This document shows, in pieces, positions 12,700 through 25,949 of a DNA stretch of 64,000 nucleotides. Location of the stretch: positions 13,544,001 through 13,608,000 of the forward strand of contig CM061098.1 in the NCBI GenBank assembly GCA_030770545.1, written 5' to 3'. This DNA is from Macropodus opercularis. Lineage: Eukaryota > Chordata > Actinopteri > Anabantiformes > Osphronemidae. The notes beneath the pieces were generated by a model. The model ran no database searches and was not told where the DNA came from. It was given only the letters and a program-made list of their open reading frames with translations. How positions within the stretch are numbered: the first letter of the stretch is position 1; each line of letters starts with the position of its first letter. Both the position numbers and the translations under genes were made by a program.

Positions 12700-13489
12700 C
12701 AGATTCACGCACGCCCTTGCGTGTCGCCCTGCAGCTTTCTGGTGAGCACGTTCCAATTGATGGTAATTACAGTGATTGACAGGCAGCTGATGGCAAGAAA
12801 TGAGCGGGTCACGGTTTGCCCCTGTTCCACAGCAGCACATAATTTATTCATGTGTGTGTTCCTCAATATTTACATGGTTATTGTTGCCTTTCTAATTCAA
12901 TGCTGATTAAATGACTAAATATTTAGGTGTGATTTCATTCAAATATCAAAGAGGCCTGATTATCGTATTTTGATAGATTATGTGGGGATGTGTTGTTTGA
13001 CCTCGTGCCAAAGGTTAAGTGCGTCTACAATATATCACTGCGTCTCCAAGTGTTTGTGTTTGTGTACGTATCATATAATAGTTGTTTGATTGCTTTGTGG
13101 GTGTGAGGGGATTGCTAGCGCTCGTCAAGCTAATCAAACAGTTCTCACAGACAATCACAATGTGGCACACACACCCCTCTCAGCAGCGCCGACACATCTG
13201 CCTCCTGTCTGAGCAAACAGGAATTTACACGCCGGACGGGCGGAACGTGGATGTTTTGTTTTTCTCTCCCCCCAACGAAAAAAAGCAACATTGTCTAAGG
13301 AAATACATGCCTTTCACAAGCTCACACATACACGATCCCTGAGCCGCCCACACGCATGCACACTCACGCACACACGCTCAAAGACACCCACCAACACTCT
13401 CTCTCTCTCACACTCTCACACACACACACATCTGTTACACAGATCCGGCCCAGCGGTGGATAAATGTGCTTTCTGATTGCTGCCACAGA
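12700..13489. other. Plain intronic sequence
   Basis: Nothing beyond weak CA clusters (13330-13432) was seen. Confidence 0.6.
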
Positions 13490-13790
13490 CAGGACGTGAT
13501 TGGCATGGCAGACCAGGGAATTAGCCATGGTTTCCATGGTGACTAATTAGGAGGGTCCTGACTGGTGGGTTTATGAAGACAGATGACAGATCGGCGGCTC
13601 ACTTCCTGCTTTACGGAGCGGGTGGTCCCATTGGCTATCGGGACCCCCCGCCGTCGTAGACAGACAGAGCCTCCGCAGGCCACCTCGCACGTGCTCAGCT
13701 GTCACCAAACATGCAAATATGAAAGAAAATGAAACGTTATCCTGGGCCAGCAGGCACTTTTGAATTTCTGCGTTCATTTTAAGTCAATAC
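13490..13790. promoter_or_regulatory. Candidate enhancer with RFX-, homeodomain- and octamer-like sites
   Basis: GTTTCCATGGTGAC at 13530-13543 resembles an RFX/X-box (its reverse complement is GTCACCATGGAAAC). TAATTA follows directly at 13544, and an ATGCAAAT octamer lies at 13711-13718. The intervening sequence is unique and GC-balanced. Function is inferred from site density only. Confidence 0.35.
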
Positions 13791-16700
13791 TCACACACAT
13801 CTTCCTGTGACTGGACTGAAGGAAAGAAGTCCGGTGATTCCACGTGGTCGTCGCCACATGTGCTCCGCTCTACATTAAACCCACGCTAGATTCATTCACA
13901 TTTATGTGAGAGTAAACTATTCAGCCACATGCGCGCACACACACACACACACATTCACGCTGTTAATGTAGCCATAGGGCATGTGAGAGAGAAATAGGTG
14001 TGATTGGGTCCATCTGTGACAGAGAAAGCGATACAGAGAGCGAGTGAAAGGGAGACACAGAGAGCTCCATCTGTGGACACCTGCCCTTCCTCCGGGCTAC
14101 CGTCCTTTTCCTCTGAACTGCCAACAAGATCTGTGGCTGCACAGGTGCACGTGTGTGTAGGTGTGTGTGTCTGAGTATGTGTGTGTGTGTGTGTGTGTGT
14201 TTTCTTTCAAAAATCCAGGATGCGTAAGTCTTAGAAAGGAACCTTACTGTGAAGAATTTCACTGGGAGTGTGGCTGAATAGCGTCACATTCATGAATCAT
14301 CAGCACTGAGTGGGGCTTCGGTAAATAAACTGTGAATGTATGTGTTACTTTCCTCTCACCTCTCTATTTGTTATTAGGATGATTTATTTTTGTACAGTAT
14401 TGTGTTCTACATGTAATAGGTGTAATTACTTATAATGCTTAGAATAATGTTTCTTTCGCGGCTTTAATGAATGTCATGAAAATGCCCCCAGCAAAACGGC
14501 AAAACTGTCAAAATGTTTGATGTATCTTTATTTAAAACAATTTTGTTCGGTGTTATTTTATTCCGAGGCCAAAAAGACTGAAGCCATTAATTTGAAAAAC
14601 AGATTTTGTTACTCTTAGTTTGAACCTTCTCCCTTATCTTAGTGGACAGAGTTGATTCTCCTATGCATGGAGGATCCTCCGTTTCTCTATGTAGAGATGC
14701 TTTGCCGTTCTAGCTGGAGGGGATTCTGTTGCTCTGCCTTCAGATTTAAAATACTCTAAAGGTGTCCAGGTCACGGTTGTTTGAGCACTTTCTCTCTTTT
14801 TTTTGTACTGTGTCTGGGATCATTGTAGTCTTTCTCTCCTGCCAAAGTTTTTGACACTTGCAGTCAACGTTCTTTTAGCATTTAAGTGCAATATAAATAC
14901 CACCATCGCTGCATCCTTAGCTGTCGGGCAGTTCAGGATGTAACGCGCTGACGTTCATTCTCTCCGTTTACCACAGTGCCACTATGTGAGTAATGTTTTC
15001 TTTTCTTGGGCTCGGAATGTCCGTTGTTATCGGACTAGATAATGCGTGTGCCAAGTCGCAAGCAGTTAACCGTCTGTCAGTGCAAGGTAGTGTAAATAGT
15101 GAACTGTGCGAGAGAAGCTGCTGCACCTTCTGTCACTGGTTGAACGGCTCTTTCTATTCCTCCTAACCTCTGCTGCAACTGTGTTTTCACTTTGCCACCT
15201 TACTTTTTCTTTTTTTCTTTTTTCTCCTCCTTTGCTCAGACTGTTCTTGTTCGCGTGTGGAGAGGTGTTTCATTACACATAAGTCTGGCCGTAAACCGAA
15301 AAAGCTGTGGTGTTTACAGGTTATTTTCTAATCTTCCGTGTGCAGTTAGACGTAATAGGAAAGCACGGGTGCAATCAATTCTGAAACACAGACGGACACG
15401 GATACGCTTTCGTGACATTAAGCCTGTATTTTGAAAGTATTCTATTCAACTTATCTGCTTTTAACTTATACAAAACATAAAATACTCGTCTTAAACTTTA
15501 AAATGACCTAATTGTGGCAAGATGATGCGATTGCTCAGCTCTGTTGTTTACTCTACATCACGCTCAGGTATTTCTTTTTCCTCGTATCAAACCAACATCC
15601 TGCTACTGCTTATGCCAAGAGATGCTGACAGTACCAAAAAGACCTGAAGCCAGCTTTCAACACTTTGTTGGAGAAATTGGTGATAACAGGTTCCGTAGAG
15701 GAGCCTGAGCCTTCCTTTCAGTTTCATTCAGCCACCCGTCCTCTCCTTCGTCTCTCTCGCTCTCTCTCAGGCACCAGCTCCACCTAATGGCCTCTGCAGG
15801 TACTGGGCCGGGTTGCAGCCTCGCACTCAAACCCACACTGACACGGGCTGACATGCAGACACGCGCTTTGATTAAAATGGCTGGAGCGTGATTCCATTTC
15901 GCCGCGACGAGGAAGGTAGTTAGAAAGCCACCGAGATAATGGTCTTGACTTTTTCTTTTTTTTCTTTTTGTGGTCGGATACTATTTATTGGAGCGCAACC
16001 CCTCCGGCGGGGGAGTGAGGCAGAGGGGAGGAGAGGACACAAAAGGAGAGGTGATTGGAGGAGGCACAGAGTGGGAGAGAGAAAAAATAAGCAAAGCGAT
16101 GGAAGGAGACGTGCGTGTCACGGCTAAACAAATAAGCATGTGTGGGAACAGATGGTAATAAAGTTCTCTGTTACAAGACTAGTAGCTCGTACGCACAAAC
16201 GCGCGCATGCACGCACAGACCCACACACGCACAGCTTGATTATGCAGAGTATTGGGCCGTGAGTCATTAAGACTTTGCCTCAGTGAAGCTCACTCGAAAG
16301 TGAGCAACGATATTCATCTACAAAGGCCGGTCACTAGCAGTCGTCTCTCTTTCTCCCATCCCTCTCTTCGCTCCGTCCATCTGTCTCTGTCTGCTTTCCT
16401 CCCGCTCCCTCTTTGTTTCCACCTATTTTGGCCTCTTCACTGACTCCTCTCTTCTGTCCACCCACTGTTTCTGTCCTTCTCTCTCCATCTTTCTTTGCGT
16501 CCCTTTCTCCGGTGCTCTCCCTGTTCTAGGAAAATGAGTTTCCCCCTCTGCTTCCACTACTTCAGCTCATTTTTTTGTTTTTTTCTCTGAAGCCAAAATG
16601 CCTGTGTGTTTATGTGTGTTTGTGTCGACGTGTGAGGGCAACGTGTCCTCAATCACAGTGAAAGCATTTGTTTCCCTTCCGCCAGTGGAGATAGATTATG

Positions 16701-17258
16701 TATTTCGCTCCCTTTTTCCCTGCATTGGGTAATTTCTTTCTCCTTCCACCGCGCGTTTTGTCCTCCCCACTCAAGGTCAGTTGGAAGATTGCTTTCAGCC
16801 CCATGTGTCCTCACCGACGCACCACTGCTTTATTGTGTGTACGGCCGTCGGCGCCTGTGCATTTGTGTATAATAGTCGCTGTTTGATAGCTGCATGTGCA
16901 CTGTGTGAAATCCTGAAATATAAGGCGGGGGTGGGGGGGTGGGGGGTTTGTATGGTTCAGGCTGTGTCCTCCCTCCATCAGGTAGGCACATGTGTGCGTG
17001 CATGTGTGTGTGCCACGCTGATGGAAAAGCAGTCAGCCGGCAGTCAATCTCAGTTTTTCGGGTCCGTTTTGAAGAGAAGAGGAAATGGAAAAGAAATCGT
17101 TAAGATTAACACGGCTGATATTAAACCGTTCTCTTAGATCTTAGACAGTTTTTTTATCGAGCCGACGTTAAAAGTGAAATGTTTCAATAAGGCTTCCTCA
17201 CAAATTTTAAAGATGCATTTTCCTATGTAAATATTTAATGCATTTATTGATTTCTAAA
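13791..17258. other. Plain intronic sequence with microsatellites
   Basis: Holds CA/TG tracts at 13936-13953 and 14179-14200, T- and CT-rich patches at 15205-15235 and 16335-16520, and a G-rich run at 16926-16947. No exon borders around credible frames were seen. Confidence 0.6.
16926..16947 (+). other. G-quadruplex-prone run
   Basis: Three G blocks of 5-7 bases separated by single T (GGGGG T GGGGGGG T GGGGGG). Enough G for a four-tier quadruplex on the + strand. Confidence 0.7.
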
Positions 17259-17410
17259 GTGTGTGTGTGTGTGTGTGTGTAAGTGTGTGTGTCTGCTATA
17301 AAGCGCGTGGCTGGTTTTTGTATGGGCGGTTGGAGGTATTAATTTTCACAGTGGTGATTTGGGTGAGTAAAGGGCTGGCAAGCTTACTGGTGTTCGCAGC
17401 ATGCTTTAGA

Positions 17411-17420
17411 GCATGTGCGC

Positions 17421-17453
<33 letters not shown>
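17411..17453 (+). repeat. Alternating GC/TG microsatellite
   Basis: Forty-three bases of purine-pyrimidine alternation: GCATGTGCGCGCG, then a long TG run. A second TG tract lies at 17259-17280. Confidence 0.92.
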
Positions 17454-17455
<2 letters not shown>

Positions 17456-17629
17456 TGATCAGCGAGCTGGCTGGTTTTATGCTTCACTACCTTGGCTGCT
17501 CATCCATGTGTACCATCTGCATGTGGCGCTGCCATGTGTGTCACCTATACCCCAACACATCCCACTCCTCTCATATCTCTAACCGTCCCTCCATCCACAC
17601 CTGACATTGTCTAATCATTGTTCCCTTAC

Positions 17630-17840
17630 CTCCAGCTTTGTCGGCTTTCATTTAAAAAAGCTCATTTAGACGGAGGAAGGGGAAAACAAAAGCTGACATT
17701 GCAGTTAATTTAATTCCGTTCAATTGCCTGGCGCTGCAAATTAATAAAGAGAATGACTGTTTTTGCCTGGTAATTCATCATCTCCGCTCACCTTTTGATT
17801 TTCATTTAAGCAGCGGACCATCATGTCGTCAAACAGAGCA
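17630..17840. promoter_or_regulatory. Candidate conserved non-coding element
   Basis: AT-rich but non-repetitive block with TTAATTTAATT, AAATTAATAAAG, GGTAATTCATC and TCATTTAAGC words, typical of homeodomain-bound enhancers, embedded in ordinary intron. Conservation untested. Confidence 0.3.
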
Positions 17841-18589
17841 AACGTTCAGGGTGCAGTGCCCGTTTGTTAGCTATGCAACACTAACACTCCAAGTGATCGA
17901 TCCATGCCAGAGCTAACTATGTGAGAGATGGAAGTGTCACAATTACAGTCATGCCGAAGTGACAAATTGATTCCAGCATTTGTGCTGGAAAGGAGTTTTT
18001 GCCTTAGAGATGCCATCGTTCATCTACACAGCCTCATTATACCTTCTGGGGTAGCGGCGGCAGCAGTGACTCATTGACTCATCACGCTATTGTTTGTAAA
18101 CTCGAAACCCGAGTAACCATTCTCCATTCCATTCTTCATCTTATCTAATGTTCCCCATTTCTCTGCTATCTGTGCTGCTACTACCTCCCGTCCACGTTTC
18201 CTCCTCAGCACCTCCCTTCATCTTTAATATCCTTCTCCCCAAAGCACTGACTCCAGCTTCCTGAACTCTTCACCCTTTCTTTTGTTCTCTCTCCCGCATC
18301 TCTTCCTCCCTCATCCCGAACACCCTCCTCAGGTCTCTGTTATTAACATAAAAAAGAAAGAGAGACTAGCTCTCCTCCAGCCCAGACTGTGAGTCACTCC
18401 ACCCCGCCAGCTACCGGCCGCCTCCCTGGCTGTCACGTCTCGGTAGATGTGAAACCGATTTTTAAGGGATGGGGTGAGGACAACGACTCATTCGACAGTT
18501 TCAAAGACGCTGAAGACAGTCGGGTAGTTTGCTATTCTGTAAATAGGTCAAACACAGGATTGTTATTGAAGTGAGAAAGGGAATCTGTT

Positions 18590-19620
18590 TCTGCAGAGCA
18601 ATCGCGGAAATCAGGCTTCTCCTATAAGCACAGCGGCGGTTCCTCGTGCAGTGTTGTCGGCCTTTATTGTGTCAGGCCGTACTTTGTAGCAGGAATTCAC
18701 ACAGGTGCTTGTGTAGTTGCCAGGTGTAGTGAACAGGTGGATGCAATTTGGAGTAACCCAATTAATTAGAGAATAAAAGGTTGTCAGTAAACAGAAAAAT
18801 CCACATACTGAGTTATCGCCCCAAATCACCTGAAAAAAGGACATAAAGTAAATACATAAATATCTGAAATATAAATATGGTACAAATAGTTGTTTACGCT
18901 GCACATAATCTGGCTATAATGACATTTAAAAGTTAAAAGTATAGATTGTTTCGCTTGTGAACAGTTCAGTGTAATAGGCACAGTAAATAGTCTCAGTTTG
19001 AAGGTAAAGTCATGGAAACGCCACGAAGCAGTTAGATCGAAGTAATACAATAATATTCCACAACCACCTGGAAGTAACAAACTGTGATAAACAACTACTG
19101 GAGCTCGAAGCAGTAAACATAGTGATTAACAAGTGCGTGGAAGTAATAAACAGTTGAACTAGCAAAGAGTAAAAGAAGCAGAAAGTTTAATGCTCAGGTG
19201 TTTAAAGTGCACATGCTCAATATTCTTGTACTTGTCTAGGAAAATACTCAAATTTAACTAATTTCTTTAGTTTTTTTAGGTAAGTAAATCTACTAAAGGC
19301 TTTTAATTCCACTCATAAATGGAGTAATTAGATCCACGTGACAGTTCTTAGATTGTTTCTAAACTTGAGTGACTGTTCTTAGTAATTATCAAGCATTTGG
19401 CCAAACATATAGATAAACCTTTGAAGTAGATAAATCTAATATCTCCATAATTAAAAACATCTGAGATAAATGAGCGATTATTTGAGTGTTTAATAGATTA
19501 TTTAGCTTATCGGTAGGTTACCAGGTAGATAATATGTATTATCAGACCAAGAACCACTGCCTCGTAGTAATACTTATTCCATCTGTGTCGTGATGTCACG
19601 TTCTTATTTTAGAAAGATGT
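18590..19620. repeat. AT-rich block with degenerate AGTAAACA-type repeats
   Basis: Between about 18930 and 19170 a loose unit recurs: GAAGTAACAAACTGTGATAAACA, then GCAGTAAACATAGTGATTAACA, then GAAGTAATAAACAGTTG. The copies are too diverged for a simple satellite. It may be a decayed tandem repeat or mobile element; I do not recognise the family. Confidence 0.35.
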
Positions 19621-20474
19621 TATCGATTGCACGTGTCCTTTAAATCACAGCAGGGACTTGAAGGCGGTCGTCACGCAGACAGTAATGAGTTATAGAGGTA
19701 CTTTTATTACCTTAGCACTGTATTAGTTTGATGAACACACTGAAATGACGTTTTGGAAGAATATGCATTATGCCGTCCATCAATTTTGTGAAGTGGATGA
19801 CACTTTGGACTGGAATGTTTCTTTTTCACTTTGCTCTCAATTAACTCGACTTAATGTGTCCTCTTCCACAGGGAGATGATTAAGGTGAGAAACATCGCTA
19901 CGTCTTTCCTCTTTTTCATTTCGGCGCTCAGTCACAGTGTCGTTGTTGTTTACCTCTCAGTAGAGTCCCTCTAACCTCAGTGGACTTGGAAAGGTCGCAG
20001 TAGTTGTGCTACATGAACAGGTGATTATTTGGCTTTGTTGCTTCATTCATAAACCAAACATTAAAATAGCTAAACACACACGCAAACACACACACACACA
20101 CATGCGACAGCGGCTGCAGCTGCCATGATGAGCAGAAGGCGTGTTTTTGAGAAGAGGGGGACGCTGCGACCTTGCCCTAGGGATGATGACAAAGTGAAAC
20201 TCAGCTTTTGCATGTTTGTCTACGTGCACGTTACTAATGACCGGTGCTTAAAGGGAATATGAGGGGAGATGGGCCGTGCAGCGGAGGGCACGGGGGGGGG
20301 GGGGCGTGAAATGATTCCATCGATCATCCTCGATCGCCTTAACGCTGTCCCGCAGCACATTCGTCTCCCTGTACCTGCGTGCGCCTCCCTCTCCGTTTCC
20401 TGTCTCTCATATTGACACGCATTGTGTCTCTCACCCCTTGTCTCTCCAACTGTTTTCTGTACGTGTGAATAAGC

Positions 20475-20510
<36 letters not shown>

Positions 20511-22570
20511 GTGTGTGTGTGTGTGTGGCTTTTCAGGCGGACGCTACAGGGATGGCACTGGCCACCTGCCAGCTCTTGCACAGTTCCATTAGCATTGCGA
20601 AGGCTGGCCGTAGATTGCTATTGATTGACGGTGGCCTCTATTCATAGGCTATTCGGCTAGAAGCACAAACACAGACTCGCTTGTGCACTAGAATAGGCGC
20701 AGACCATGTGAAACCAGACACACGCACTTAAGTGTCTGGAAGAGCTCAGGGCATCTACAGTAGTTAAATATTTCATCATTTCCATGTTTAATGTCTCTTG
20801 CTGCGCATTGATTCGACTCGTGATTGGCTGTTAGGGCCGCGTACGCTGCGCATGCAGTTGCTAGCTTTGACAGGGATTTGAGGACACTTAAGCTTTGGAT
20901 TAAAACAAATCAATGTCAAGTGACTGGCCCCCGTAGCCACTTCTTAATGAGAACCACCGCTCGGAGATGGCTCCCTTCGTCTGCACTGCTCCCTCAGCTG
21001 GTTTCTCTGTTGCTCTCTACATGTTTGTGCAGCGCTCTCATTTCTAGCACCCCTTTGCCCTTTGCACACAAGAGAACACACCCATATGCACACACTCAAA
21101 CACATCTTCTGTTCCTGGAGATATTCTTAGACGGGCCCAGTGTCAGACCCACCAGCGGCGGTGGCCCTGCTTGTCTAATCTGCGAGTGTCACAGCAGGGA
21201 AGTCTGTGCTGCTGTATTCAGTCCTAGCATATGGTCACAATAAAGAAATACAAATAAAATCAAAATTGTTAGAAAGATTCAGCATAACCATCATCGCTGG
21301 ATATAATACACTTACCTTTAAAAATGCGCCGTGCACGTAGGGGGCGTGCAGTCCCTCCAGCAGCTGCATCTATTGTCTAGCATGGGTGGTGATGTGTGTG
21401 TAGGTGTGCGAGTGTGTGTGTGAGTGTGTGAGCACATCGAGGGGATTAAGGATGTAATGCAGGATTATCCAGCAGGTAGACTTCCCACTTCTTCTGCCAG
21501 GAGGAGCTGGAGAAGCAGCGAGGCAAGTGTGAGACAACTGGATGGAGAAGAAAGAGTTAAAAGAGTAGAAGAAGAAGAAGAAGAAAGAGAAGGCAAGTTT
21601 ATTTCTACCGACCGAATTATGCACTGAAGGAGTAATTAAAGTCTTTTACATTATGGAGTTGTTTAAAATGAGCATGAATTAAAGTGATGCGTTTACATAC
21701 AAAAGAGAGCATGGGAGAAATGTCTAAAGAGATCACATGAAACCCATTTACATATTATTATAAGAAATAAAACCACTATAACTACACAAAACTATGAAAA
21801 CTGGGATTAGCTGGAAAGTCGTCCTACAAGTGCACGAAGATCCACTAGTCTTAGTTTTCGCTCTAGGAATAGCAAACAAGCCAGCACGGGATGATCTAAC
21901 AGCTCCAGTGGTTTCATATTATACAAGCAAGTCAGTGATGTATCTTGGGGCTACGTCCTTTAATGATTTATAGACAAGACGTAAGGTTCGGCTCTACGCT
22001 GTGAGGCACTATGAGACACTAAAAGCTGGTGCAGACCTGCTGCAGCATCGCTTAAGAGGAGAAGAAGAACGCGAACGTGCAAATATACTGTACCTGGAGA
22101 GGAGTGGCACAAATGATGCTCTGCTCCACATCAAGTCAAGTCTGATGGGAGAAAATAAACAGCGGGGGCGACGTGTGGGGGTGTAAAAGAGAGTAAGAGG
22201 GGGTGACAGGATAGTAGGAGTATAATGGTTTTGTACTTTCCAGGTGACGCACAAAATATTAAATTTTCAGATCCGGTAATGGGAGCAAATCACACCTCCA
22301 CTTTGTGTGTTTGTATATTCGTGTCAGCAAATCTGTCTTTGCTCTTTTTCGTCAGCCCTCTTAACATTGTTAACTTCACACGTCGCCGTTTAGACGCCGG
22401 CGCCGCGCATTCGAATAGGATGAGACTCCAGTCATTGCCGCTGCGCCGCTTAAAGTGGTTTTTATTTAGTGCTGCGTACTGCTTCAAGGTCCCTCCGCTG
22501 CCTTTGCTCACCAACAATTGCCAAGTATTAAATAAAACATAAGACGTAAAAGCAATGTGAGCAGAGGCAC
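19621..22570. other. Non-coding DNA
   Basis: Holds a CA tract at 20084-20102, a G12 run at 20291-20304, a TG tract at 20477-20527 and a GAA-rich patch at 21567-21592. Nothing coding is supportable. Confidence 0.6.
20477..20527 (+). repeat. (TG)n microsatellite with one CG step
   Basis: About 51 bp of TG with a single GCG interruption near 20506. Confidence 0.95.
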
Positions 22571-23660
22571 CCGTGTTCCCGGTTTAAAGCCCACATGAGG
22601 CTACAGGGGCCAATCTCGCGCACGCGCCTCCAGCACCATCTGGGGGCGCAGCGGCTATCTGTAGCATTTTGTAATTGTTTTGGACCAATCTTGGTTTTAA
22701 TATGTGTCTCGCAGCAGGGAGGCCTTCACGCCTAATAGACACCGTAGATTTGTTTAATTACGTCTGCCTGTGTGCGTGGGGTTCTCTTCCAAATGGTGTG
22801 TGTGTTGGTGTGTGTGTGTGTGTGTGTGTGTGTTTAGGAACGAGGATGAAAGTGGAGGTGTTCGAGCGACACCTCGGTAGTTTGTTATTGGAATTTGCGC
22901 ATGTGTAATGAATTTTAAAAAACTATAGGAGGGGATGAAAGGACTTGGAGCCGTAGGGAGCATCTGTTCATATAGACACAATGCTCACACACACACACAC
23001 ACACATTCAGTGAGTGAACCCTTGGCAGTACTTCTTCAGTCTGTTTGAAGTAGTGTCTCACAGGAGGCTATGGGACTGTGGCAGTGTTTCACCCACTCAA
23101 ATACGCACACACACCTACACACACACACACACGCACGCAGGGAACGAGGGACTGCAGAGAGAAAAAGGAAAACGAGGCATCGGAGGCAGCGGGAGGTTCG
23201 CCGCACCTCACACACTCCAGCTCGTCTCATCCCTATCTCTCAGTCTCTCCCCTCTCAGCGCAGACACAGACAGGGAGCGCTCACAGAAAAGGTTGAGGTT
23301 GTTTACAGCCTCTTCTTTATTTATTTCTTTTACCCCCCCGGTGCCCCGTGCGTTCATATCTCGCTCTATCATCCTCACGCCGACTGGGTGAGATTGAAAC
23401 GGCACGCTGGGGACACGGCGAGGATATTACCCAGGCTGCACCGGCATCAGAGAGCGGACTCGTCGTTTCATTCCGCGGCGGTCTCAATTAGAAAAGCCGG
23501 CCAGAAGGAGACGACTTCAGCTGCTTTGAGCTGAGCACAGACACCAAAGCCCGCTGATAAAAGCCACCCCTCAAGATTATTTTAAAAAACACAGCCAGGG
23601 CTCTTTGACTGCGTGTCATTCCGCTCTGTCGCTTTTGTTAGCCGCACGACCCGACGAAGG
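22571..23660. promoter_or_regulatory. CpG-enriched segment, possible secondary promoter region
   Basis: CpG density is raised around 22610-22660 and again at 23330-23660, with TG/CA tracts at 22808-22833, 22986-23004 and 23105-23138 between them. The second part includes GGCGAGG, CCGCGGCGG and GCCGGCC words. No strong donor follows an ATG, so I do not call an exon. Confidence 0.25.
22636..22650 (+). promoter_or_regulatory. Weak CTCF-like site in a CpG-containing patch
   Basis: CCATCTGGGGGCGCA matches the CTCF core with two mismatches. It lies in a short CpG-dense patch (about 22610-22660, with CTCGCGCACGCGCC just upstream). It is weaker than the site at 10524 and may be fortuitous. Confidence 0.2.
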
Positions 23661-25552
23661 CCGTGCACATTGAAAGCGCCACTTGCCAATTTCAGGGCCT
23701 GTAAACTCATCTTTAGGAACAAACAAACAATAGAAGCAAACAAGGCGCGGAATAAATAAAGTGGGAAATCAGCACATGCGGAGTGACGGCCGAGTAAAAT
23801 GTATCAAAGGTTTGGTTGTTTGTTCTTTATAAAGAAGCTCATTTGAATGTTTCTGTTTTCTAGGCTCAGCCACAGATTTCCCGTGATGGCGACACACACA
23901 CACACCCACACACATAAAAAAATTACAGATGCACAAAACAATCCCACTTAAAGACGGTCCTGTGATGCTGCCAATCTGCAAAGCTATTGTGTTATTTTGT
24001 TCCTGCTTTAGCCGTGTGTTTGGCTCCTGTTTTCCATACAATCCTCCCAAATCCTCTAATTTTCCCGGCGCCTCGTGTAACGGCGCAGGTATGTGGAGGA
24101 AAGAGAAAAAAAAAAAGGTGCTTCATCCAGCCAGGTCTTTTATTTTCTGTCATCCTTCTGTTTTACTCGACTCTCCAGCCCTGCCCCTTGTTGCCAGCAA
24201 CAAAAGCAGCTAATGGAGAAGGAATGTACCTACACACAGGCACAGATGGAGAGAGAGAGAGAGAGAGCGGGCGAGGGGTATAGAGGCAAAAGAGAGGGAG
24301 AGAGTCATGTGGAAACAGAAGGATCGTAGAAGGAGGGGGAGGCAAAATGTCATATGGTGGAGAGAAGAAGAGTAAAAAGCTCTCAGTCATCTTGGCAGTG
24401 TAACACCCTTGTTCCGGGTGTTCATCCACTTCGGCTTATACTTCCCAACTTTACCGAAACACCCAGCATGTGCTGTACTGTCTGCGTGCGCTAAGCTTTG
24501 CTGTACACACGCGTATGATGTATCCGATGATCTTTTTTAGTCTATCGGTGGATCGCGAGGCCTATAGCAACGTCAGTCACGGTTTGAAATTGCTGATTGT
24601 TATCCTAAACTGAAGGACGTGTTTGTTCTGGGTTTACCATATGGTGACACGTTCATTGTTTATGGTAAGGTGAGTGTGGAAAATAACCATTTAGGAAATA
24701 ACAATGTCTTTAAACACGTCTAACATTTAGAAGATTATGAAGACTCTATTAACAAATGTGTGTTTATGTCAGCGAGACACAGCTTCAGGGTTTCTCCTGT
24801 CTCGTACAATTTACACGTGTGTTGGACCGTTTTAAAAAACAACTCATCTTTGGCACTTTGGCTTAATTAATGACTTCGACAGTCATTAGATCATCAAGAC
24901 GGCTGCCAGTTCATTTTCTGTCAATCCGCATCGAGCAGGGATTTCAGCTCCTGTTGTTTAGAAGGTGTGAGCTTTTTTTTTTTTGTTTCGGGATAGACTT
25001 TCTGGTTATTACTCACATTTGCATCACACCCTGCCTGCTGCCTGGAATATTTGCAGTAGCAGGTTGGTGTTAAATATCTGCTGCTCTTTTCTGTCGAGGC
25101 TCGCGTCATTTCAGCGGGACGTATTTTTGTGGCATGATCTTTATTCGTTTCTTGTTTCAAAGAGCATTTATAATTAAGTACATATCGTGCATACTCTAGC
25201 CTTTTAAACCTTTTCATTTTCCTCCTAACCTTTTTTTTCAGTCCCTCTCTTGCCCTTCACCTTCTCTCCTCTTTCTCCTTCATCCTCTCACAATCCCCTC
25301 CAGTTCTAGAGGCTATTTTTTTTTATCTCCATTTAGCTTTTAGTGCTCTTCTGTGCCCCACTCAAGGGGAATCCACCTCTTTCCAGACATAGCCTTATTT
25401 TAGCAACACAAGCTGGTCCTTGGAGGCCACTGTCAGACCTCATACGCTGCACCGTCTGCCCCTTTGCATTTGTGTGTCTTTCTTCACACTCACATGTGCT
25501 GTACAGTATGTGCACATGTTCTTATAATGATTGGAGGACAGCTGCGTCGTTC

Positions 25553-25589
25553 TTTCTTCCTTCCTTCCTTCCTTCCTTCCTTCCTTTCC
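25553..25589 (+). repeat. (TTCC)n tetranucleotide repeat
   Basis: About eight TTCC units in a row with slight edge degeneration. Confidence 0.93.
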
Positions 25590-25856
25590 TCCCTCTGTTT
25601 TGGAGTGGTCACAGCTACAGGTGAATTATTAACGACATGGGGAATTGTCATTCTACCTCAGATCTCCCACTGCCTCTTACATGAAAGAGGTGAAGAAGAG
25701 CAAGAGAAGTCTCAGGAAGGAAGGCAAGCATGAAATACCGAACGTTTTCGCTTTCCTCAGAAATTCGAGAGCCATCAAGGAATTTGTGTCTTTTGTGCCG
25801 CCCTGTGTATATGTGTGTTTCCATTTCCATTTAAATATTCTTCATTTTTCTCACAG

Positions 25857-25949
25857 CTCCCTCCCCACTGGCAAAAAACTAATCAGCCGTCCTCCTTGCA
25901 TTCATCTTCCTCCTCTCCCTCGCTCCATTTCGATTCCTCAGATCAGCAG
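25857..25949 (+). other. Candidate internal or untranslated exon with strong splice borders
   Basis: A pyrimidine-rich acceptor (TTCATTTTTCTCACAG, ending 25856) and a consensus donor (AGCAG/GTAAGGC) enclose 93 nt. The frame is open in phase 0 (LPPHWQKTNQPSSLHSS...) and in phase 2. Entered in phase 1, as the teneurin frame would need from a phase 1 donor, it hits a stop. It is therefore more likely a leader exon or a chance pairing than a coding cassette. Confidence 0.22.

Noticed and set aside
17971..17990. TTCCAGCA/TGCTGGAA hairpin with 4-nt loop
   Set aside because: Short stem, likely chance.
19872..19884. Possible 13-nt microexon flanked by CCACAG and GTGAGA
   Set aside because: Length not a multiple of three, weak pyrimidine tract, no match to known teneurin microexons.
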